Assembly: GCA_001599715.1 (NCBI GenBank)
Contig: BCHU01000001.1
Coordinates: 2,341,634 to 2,405,633, forward strand
Direction of reading: 5' to 3'
Length of the DNA stretch: 64,000 bases
DNA from: Phaeotremella fagi
Lineage: Eukaryota > Basidiomycota > Tremellomycetes > Tremellales > Phaeotremellaceae
The notes under the pieces were generated by a model. That model had not been told where the DNA came from, made no database searches, and saw only the letters and a list, made by a program, of their open reading frames with translations. Shown one piece after another: positions 56,655-64,000 of the stretch (position 1 is its first letter; every line of letters begins with the position of its first letter). The position numbers were made by a program, and so were the translations under genes.

Positions 56655-57335
56655 CGGAAGCAGTTTAGATGGTTCAAGCGTGTTACTCCGAATGTATTTC
56701 CAATATCAATTTGAGCCTGTGCAAGTTTTCTCGTGCGTTGCAGGTTGAACGTCTATGTCATTGGCATCCTGTTCAACATTAAATCCACAGTGGCACTAGT
56801 CGCTTCCAACGCCATTGTCAAGAGAACCCGTTGGAAACGAAGCGGCTCAGGGACCGCCAGGTGTCAAGGCTCTTGTCACGAAAAGCCCGTTATCCCGTTA
56901 ATCCGCGAACCCATTAATCCACGAACCCGTCTCGTTCTGCTGGCCACGGTCTCTCCGTTGTGGGTCACCTACGGGGTCTGATCTGCTACCGCTACCTCAG
57001 ACTTCCTAGCGTCTGAAGCGTTCAAACGGTATACTGCGTTCCAGTGTCGTCCTTTGGTTTTCTTCACATAGCGTCACGTGGGATTAACTCTATCTGGAGG
57101 CGTGTTGAAAGAAGGCAAAGTTACACAGTCACGGCACTCATATCACAGATGTTTTACTTTTGTTCAACTACAGCATTACAACTACGACCCTTTCGACCAA
57201 CAACTAGTATCAAATAAACGAGCGATCAAATACGTAAAAAGAAGCGAAAAAAGAAAAGATGATAGTAAATCAAAGAGTATCGAATCGCCAAAAGCACGAC
57301 ATTCCTGGTGGTGATCTGTTACAGGGAAACCATTT
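56655..57335. other. Convergent intergenic region with a near-match operator
   Basis: 681 bases between the GS-like and permease stop codons. At 56841-56858 it reads AGCGGCTCAGGGACCGCC, one base from the AGCGG-N8-CCGCT element, although no start codon is near. An open frame at 56733-56981 has no domain. There is a short direct repeat of aacccgt/gaacccat words around 56905-56930. Confidence 0.45.
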
Positions 57336-59405
57336 CTAAGTGACATATCGGAATCGAGGGTTCTGCGATTGTCAGAAACGTTTTCTGTCCAATCAGCCAA
57401 ACACTCACTTCATGATCAGTCAAATCCTGCCATTCGTTTTCATTAATAGGTTCTTCGGGCTGTTCAACTTCTCGACGATCACGGGCACGGTTACGAAGCG
57501 TACAGTCGACGTAGTAGACACCAATAAATAATATTGCTAAACAATAACAACACAGCATGGTGATAATAGCCGAATTATAGGTTGGCGCTTCGGTGGCCAA
57601 GAAAGTTTGAGGAGCAACGAGATTACCAACGCTAAGAGAATGTTAATACTATCATAAGAAGCGGTACCTACTTGTAACCGAGGTACACAGTACTGAAACG
57701 GGCTGTCTTTTTGGAAATGCCCGCAGTATTGGCATACATAAAAATGGAACCGCACAACAGAGCAGGACCCCAGTAGCCGTAGACAAAGTATAGACCCAAG
57801 ATGGATCCACCGATATTTGTTCGAGGCAACAGATGAAGAATAAGGGTACCAGTGAGCGGGACTGTAGAGATTGTCAGGCTTCTTGCCATCATTCCAGCTT
57901 ATTGCTCACCCAAACACGACAATGCTGCTACCAGGCAGTATTTTCTTGTTTTTGCAGCGACGTATGCACAGATCATGGCGTAGATCTGACACATGAAACC
58001 AGTTGGAATATTCAAGAGAGTGGTTTGTTTCGTTGTGTATCCCAAGGAGTTGATAATGATTGGATAGAAACCACTGAGTCCTCCGTTTGGAATGTTAAGA
58101 AGGACAGTCTACAAGATCAGCACTGAAGACTGGCTGAGACGCACGAGGATAAAGAGCCAGTAGGTATGGGTGTCGAGAAAGTTTTCTTTCACTTGCGACC
58201 ATTTGAATTTTCGATTGACCACACCAGTTTGGTTACTGGCAGTACGGAGAACGGCAATAACCTTTTGTCGATCGTTCTGATCGTCAGTAGTATCCTGTCA
58301 AAGCTGAACTTACTAACCACCAAGCTGTGTGAGGACTAGCAGGGAGCCATATATATGTGAGTGACCCAGCTATAACACTGATGCAGCCCATAACAATGTA
58401 CAAAAGTCTCCAAGGGGCAAGTGGTCCACTATAGAACTGACACGCGAAACTGAGCGTGTTAGCACTGGGTGTTGTAGGGCAACCTACCCTAAAAGACCCA
58501 TCAAAAGAGATGACATGACGCAGTAGATCACAGAAGTTCGCCAAGCTTGTTCAGCTTTTTGGTACCACATGGAGATCTGACGCCGTCAGGATGAGTGTTT
58601 AAGACTTTACTCACAATCAGACCATAAGCAACTTGACTGATCGCTTCGAACAGTCCTAGGAAAAATCTGGTTACAAAGAGTCCAGCCCGCTGTACTGTGA
58701 GTTTGATTCCCTAAGCATAAACTTACGTCTTGACAACCGGCTGTAGCGAAACAGAGCACGCCAAACATGAACACGTTTGCTCCAACCAACTGTGGAATGT
58801 GAGCTACGTGCGAAATCTACGAGTGGATCACATACTTTACCAATGTTATAGCGAACACCCAGATAACTCTGAGGCTAAAAGATGATAAGACATTACCGCA
58901 TTGTTCAGCCAGACATCGCTTACCATGACTCCGGCAATGATTCCAAAGTAGATAAGAGATGTTGCCCAGCTGAAAGGTGAATTAACACGATTGTAATTAA
59001 ACGCTTGCGTACAAAGACCACATACCTATAGTCCTGCCCAACCAAGTTGAGATCGGTTCGGATGTTCAAAACAGCAGCTGTTCCAAGAGCAACTTTGTCT
59101 GAAGCGGACAAAAGAGCGTAAAAGAATAGGCACGGGATGACAACATAGTCCGCCTATAAACCGTGGTCAGCAGGGAGTTTTACCAGCCTTAGATCACCTT
59201 TTGAATGACAACTTTCTCTTCCTCTGTAGTCCAATGAGCAAGTAATTCTTGTCCGTTTGGACGAGCTTTAATATCGTTGAGGAAAGCTGCAACATCGTCG
59301 AACTAAGGAGTTAACCAAGGAGTCATACAAGTGTCTTACCTGGTCAAAGTTCTCAATGACTTCCTCAAGTTCTGGATTGGCACCGTCCAATTCGATCTTG
59401 GACAT
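57336..59405 (-). CDS. MFS anion:cation symporter, allantoate permease-like
   Basis: Fourteen exons (59405-59340, 59302-59198, 59153-59026, 58969-58924, 58874-58836, 58789-58727, 58689-58615, 58576-58488, 58449-58314, 58276-58145, 58107-57909, 57861-57672, 57631-57409, 57362-57336) give 505 residues. Typical features of the Dal5/Tna1 group are: VVIPCLFFYALLSASDKVAL, DYRWATSLIYFGIIAGVMPQ, GLFVTRFFLGLFEAISQVAY, WRLLYIVMGCISVIAGSLTY and NIPNGGLSGFYPIIINSLGY, with a final YVDCTLRNRARDRREV tail. These permeases import organic anions such as allantoate, ureidosuccinate, dipeptides or carboxylated nitrogen compounds. Divergent from the oxoprolinase gene by 231 bases, so it may import the cluster substrate. 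Confidence 0.88.
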
Positions 59406-59636
59406 TATAAATGGACAATGAGAAGACGGAATGGGTTCAAAGGTAAATCCTTCGCATGCTTATATGTTATAGACCCTTATCTGACATGTCAATCGGGAAA
59501 GCGGAATCGCGGGCTATTGGATGGGCATGACGGTGGGTATGTGGGTTAACGGAATCGCGCACGTATTGTTGGCCTGACGACTTGTTCAAAAGTTCGATCC
59601 AAAAAATCGACAACATCCACCTAAGCACTAAGCAAC
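59406..59636. promoter_or_regulatory. Divergent promoter with CGGAATCGCG direct repeat
   Basis: CGGAATCGCG occurs at 59502-59511 and again at 59550-59559, 48 bases apart. The first copy is preceded by AG, giving one AGCGG half-site like those in the cluster operators, but no CCGCT partner at N8. A CGGAATG occurs also at 59427-59433. TATA-like tatatgttatag lies at 59461-59472 on the permease side. Confidence 0.5.
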
Positions 59637-62600
59637 ATGCACTCAAATGCAAGCAAAGAGAAGGTCAAAATCTGTATTGATCGTGGTGGTACATTTTGTG
59701 TGAGTCCTGGGATGATTATTACACTGACCAGTATCAGGATGTCATAGCTTTGACCGAAACGAGGGGAACTCACGTTATCAAGCTTCTCTCCGTGGACCCT
59801 ACCCAGTGGGTGTATCTTTCTAATTGAAAATCGATTTTTGACCTTGACTCCAGCTACGATGACGCTCCACGTGAAGGTGTCAGACGTGTGCTGGAATGGT
59901 TCACTGGACAGGAAATCCCAAGGACTCGGAAGATAGAACAAACTCATATTGATTATCTGCGTATGGGAACGACAGTAGCGTAAGTGATGATTAAACCAAC
60001 GGCTCATCTCCAGCACAAATGCTTTACTCGAGAGAAACGGGGAACGGTGTGCTCTCCTAATCGTAAGTCTACCACTGTCAATGGCCTGACGAAAACAGAC
60101 GGAAGGGTTTGGAGACTGTCTCGAGATCGGTACCCAGAGTCGACCAGATTTATTCTCATTGGCAATCAAAAAGGTTGGTCCAGTCATAATTATGGTTGAC
60201 AACTTGCACAGCACGAAGTACTGTACTCCAAAGTGATAGAGGTGTCTGGGAGAGTAGCTCCGGAATGGCAAGATCGATCAAAAGATGAAATCTTGGATGG
60301 CGGAGTTGACGACTCTCCCAAATATCTGGAAGGTGTAAGTGGGAAGCGTGTTGTGGAGATCAAACCTATCGGTAGGCGTGGAGTGCGGATAGTATTAACA
60401 TTCAGATGTTGTCAAAGTCAGACAGGATCTGCAAGAAGCTTACGACGAGGGATACAATTCCATTGCAATTGCTTTTGTCCACTCTTACATGTTCAACGGG
60501 CACGAGAAAATCGTAGAACGAATCGCAAGGGGTGTTGGGTTCAAACATATCAGCGTCTCATCAGACTTGCAGCCCATGATCAATCTCAACTCCCGAGGTT
60601 CCTCTGCAATGGTTGATGCTTATTTAACACCTGCAATTCAACGATATTTGGACAGTTTCTCTGCAGGATTCGAGATGAACATTGGCTCTGACGGCTGTGA
60701 AGTTAGTTTCATGCAGTCTGACGGTTCGCTATGTAGTTTTCATGCTTTCACTGGATTGAAAGCTATTTTATGTAAGTGGTAAATAACGATTTATGTTAAT
60801 ACCTATGTAGCCGGGCCAGCAGGAGGTGTAGTTGGGTTCGCTCGAACATCTTTCGATCCCCGTCTTTCAGTTCCAGTGGTTGGATTTGACATGGGTGGAA
60901 CAGTGAGTTTCAGCTTTGGTAGTGTTGCTGATCTGTGTATATAGTCTACCGACGTGTCTAGATTTGGAGGTAAATTGGAGCATGTTTTCGAAACCACAAT
61001 CGCAGGAATCCCAATTCAAACCCCGCAACTCGACATCAACACCGTTGCAGCAGGTGGAGGAAGCATTCTTACCTTCAAATCTGGTCTTTTCGGTGTTGGC
61101 CCAGAATCAGCAGGTGCCCATCCAGGACCAGCGTGCTATCGGTGAGTCACACTGGTGACATCCCTGACCTTCAGAAAAGGTGGACCTTTGACGGTGACAG
61201 ATGCCAATTTACTCCTGGGTCGGTTGAATATTGACTCGTTCCCTCACAGTAAGTAATGGCATTCTGGCTCCTACTCAATCTTGCAGTTTTTGGAGAAACT
61301 GAAAACTTGCCATTGGACCTCGACATTGTACAACAAAAGTTCAAGCAACTGACGCAGACCATCAACAAAGAGACTGGTAAGAAGTTGACGATTGCGGAGG
61401 TGGCCAGCGGGTTTGTGGATGTTGGTAGGTTAATCAATGCGTTTAGCAACTTACTCCCAGCGAATACCGCAATGTCACGCCCGATTCGTGCTCTCACTGA
61501 ACAGCGGGGGTTCCGAACTTCGGACCATCACTTGGCCTGTTTTGGTGGTGCCGGGGGGCAACATGCGTGTGCGATAGCTCGTTTACTTGGGATGGGGACA
61601 GTCATCATACACAAGTACGTCGAGAATAAGCACCAAAAACTGACACTGCAGGTTTTCGTCTGTGCTTTCAGCGTATGGAATGTCTCTAGCGGAAACAGCT
61701 GTGGATCAAAGTGCCGCCTGCCTTTTGGTCTACGGTCCTGACGCAGCGGACGAGATTGAGAGCATGTTCTGCAGCCTACAAGCGGAAGCAACTTGCAAAT
61801 TATTAAAACAACGCGTCTCGCGAGACAACATGGTCTTTGAACGTTATCTCTATATCCATTACACAGGTTCAGACACAAAACTTGTCGTTGCTCAACCAGA
61901 AGATGGTGATTATGGCAACGCATTTGTTAATCAGCACCGAAGGGAGTTTGGTTTTGTTCTCAACACCACAATCGAAGTGGACTTGGTACGTGTTCGTGGG
62001 ATTGGAAAAAGTCAAAACGGTTTCGATGAGGACGCTTCACCATGGGTCGAAGAGCTTCAATCGGTGAACAAATTGGCGACCATTCCTACTCCGGATGGTA
62101 ACCTGGAAACATACTTTGAAGAAGTCAAGAGTTATCAAACGACACCCTTTTATAGGTTGAGCAATCTCTCCCCTGGGGACAAAGTCAAAGGTCCAGCAGT
62201 TATACTTGACGCTACTCAGACAATTCTCATCCATCCTCTAAACGTTGCAACAGTGCTGAGGCAACATGTAATGTAGGTTGAAAGAACCTTCACGAGACTG
62301 ACCATCAGAGTTGACATAGGAACCAAAAGTAACATTCGTCTGGACACCACGATTGTTGACCCCGTGCAAGTCTCAATTTTTGGACACAGATTCATGGGAA
62401 TCGCTGAGCAGATGGGTCGTACGTTGCAAAAGACGTCGGTGTCCCTGCAGATAAAGGAGCGATTGGAGTGAGTTAGACGTGGGAACGAATCACTGACCAT
62501 GTGATAGTTTTTCCTGTGCAATCTTTGGGCCAGACGCGACTTTGATAGCCAATGCACCCAATGTCCCCATCCACCTCGGTAGCATGCAGTACGCTGTCAG

Positions 62601-64000
62601 TTGGCAAGCTGACAGATACAAGAGTCAGCTTCGCGCAGGTGACATTTTGGTGTCCAACAGTCCAGAACAAGGGGGTACTCATTTACCTGATATCACAGTG
62701 AGTTGAAGCGATCCTCAAGACACTAACATGGCAGGTAATGCAACCTGTATTCGACGAATCAAATTCAGAGATTCTGTTTTGGGTCGCTGCACGAGGTCAT
62801 CATACAGATATTGGAGGGTTGCAGGGGTCACCAATGTGAGTTGATATGTCAAACAGTCCTAACTGTAGGCACCCTCAAACCGATATGCGGTATCAGGAAG
62901 GTGCTGAGTTCGAGTCCAACTTCTTGGTTCGTGATGGCGTCTTCCAAGAAAGGATGGTTCTGGAGACGTTTCTCAAGGCTGGAACCTATGACGATTGCTT
63001 AGCAACAAGAAGGTTCGATCATAATCTGTCAGATTTAAGGGCACAGTGTGCAGCGTGTGCAATTGGTGTATCACAGATGCAGAGTTTGATGTCAGAGTAC
63101 GGACGAGACGTTGTTCATTTTTACATGACAGGTGGGTTACTAAATCCGCGTCAATGTACTGATCCAGTAGCGATGTTGAGTGTGTCCGCTTCTGGTGTTT
63201 TAGACTACCTCAAGGGTTGGGCTGGCCAAACACTTCGAGCTCAGGAACGAATGGGTAGGTAGTGTCTTGGAAAGGTGCTGATCTATAGACGACGGGACTG
63301 AGATTCATCTCACTATCGATGTAGATCCCTCTGGATCAGCTGTTTTTGATTTCGAAGGTACAGGATGTGAAGTCTTGAACCATTTCAATGCTCCAGAGTC
63401 GGTGACACGGTCTGCAATTACTTATGTTTTGCGAGTGTTGATTGCGTCTGATTTACCAATGAACGCTGGGTTACTCGATCCGATATCGATCAAAATTCCT
63501 AAAGGGTCGCTGTTGTCACCTAGCGTTCACGCACCTGTTTTCTTAGGGTGGGTTCACTAAAACAAAAGAATCTGACAATGGTAGCAACGCAGAAACTGCT
63601 CAGCGTGTAACGGATACGATCCTTAAAGCTTTTGAAGCTTGCGCCAATTCGCATGGTGGAATGAGTGGTGAGTGGCTGGATTTTGCAATTGCTGACCTGA
63701 GCCAGTTACCATGCTGCAATACAAGAACTACTCTTGGGGTGATTCAAGTAAGTGGCGTTAATGCTTAGGACTGACATTATCAGTTTGTGGGGGTGCAGGA
63801 GCTGGACCAGATTGGATTGGTGCGGATGCTGTCCAAGTTAATGTGGGTGATATAGTGAGGCATGCCCTGACAATAGATGACGAATACTCGAACCGGCGAT
63901 GTTGAGATCATTGAATCACGTTTCCCTGCTTTACTACGTGAAATGAGTATTCGGCGTGGGTCTGGTGGAGGCGGGAAAAACAGAGGTGGTTGTGGAATCA
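59637..64000 (+). CDS. 5-oxoprolinase / hydantoinase (HyuA-HyuB fusion), 3' end outside window
   Basis: At least 22 exons: 59637-59699, 59738-59805, 59854-59979, 60014-60062, 60099-60173, 60212-60371, 60406-60771, 60811-60902, 60945-61141, 61175-61248, 61287-61614, 61652-62272, 62309-62467, 62508-62697, 62735-62835, 62869-63131, 63168-63254, 63289-63547, 63585-63667, 63706-63747, 63784-63842, 63877-end. HyuA half: [98 protein letters not shown]. HyuB half: [58 protein letters not shown]-dependent opening of 5-oxoproline to glutamate (or of hydantoins) in the cytosol. It would recover glutamate from gamma-glutamyl waste in this cluster. Confidence 0.92.

Noticed and set aside
57078..57314. 78-residue plus-strand ORF downstream of the GS-like gene
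   Set aside because: Lys/Ser-rich, no ordered segment, overlaps the permease 3' flank.
1..64000. CRISPR arrays, insertion sequences, retroelements, rRNA genes
   Set aside because: No regularly spaced repeats, transposase or reverse-transcriptase motifs, terminal repeats or rRNA sequence were seen; the window is nuclear fungal DNA.

Overview
The window looks like nuclear DNA of a basidiomycete yeast of the Tremellomycetes (Kwoniella/Cryptococcus-like). This is inferred from dense genes with many introns of about 30-60 nt, GT..AG ends with a ctgac/ctaac branch site just before the acceptor, short intergenic gaps, and recognisable fungal proteins (Mdm10, Aos1, Asa1, Ytm1, Cdc123, Zn2Cys6 regulator). 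All splice models were made by eye from frame and junction logic, so exon edges are predictions.

Layout. 1-2.1 kb: 3' end of a possible Bcd1-like gene, convergent with a LYR-motif gene. 3.3-6.9 kb: tandem array of four related proteins of unknown function, two of them broken. 7.7-16 kb: a Gly/Tyr-rich protein, a ten-exon cytochrome P450 with 11-nt and 7-nt exons, a large F-box protein, and a secreted double-psi beta-barrel protein. 16.5-35.3 kb: mostly housekeeping genes, several in divergent pairs: Mdm10, a lysine methyltransferase-like protein, a Tma23-like G-patch protein/Aos1, Med31/Ytm1, two paralogous helical proteins, Cdc123, Asa1/CDF metal transporter. 35.6-45.3 kb: ferric reductase, MFS proteins, a SpoIIM-like membrane protein, and a sugar permease beside an amylosucrase-like GH13 enzyme.

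46.4-64 kb looks like a catabolic gene cluster: short-chain dehydrogenase, D-serine dehydratase-like PLP enzyme, class I glutamine amidotransferase, Zn2Cys6 regulator, aldehyde dehydrogenase, glutamine synthetase-family ligase, organic-anion permease and 5-oxoprolinase/hydantoinase (running off the end). A ligase that adds gamma-glutamate to an amine, an amidotransferase-type hydrolase that removes it, an aldehyde dehydrogenase, and an oxoprolinase that recycles 5-oxoproline would form a plausible gamma-glutamylation route for amine breakdown. Bacterial Puu, Ipu and Atd pathways use this logic. A shared inverted repeat, AGCGG-N8-CCGCT, lies upstream of the dehydrogenase and between the PLP-enzyme and amidotransferase genes. 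A zero-spacer version lies between the aldehyde dehydrogenase and ligase genes. This suggests joint control by the Zn2Cys6 protein inside the cluster.
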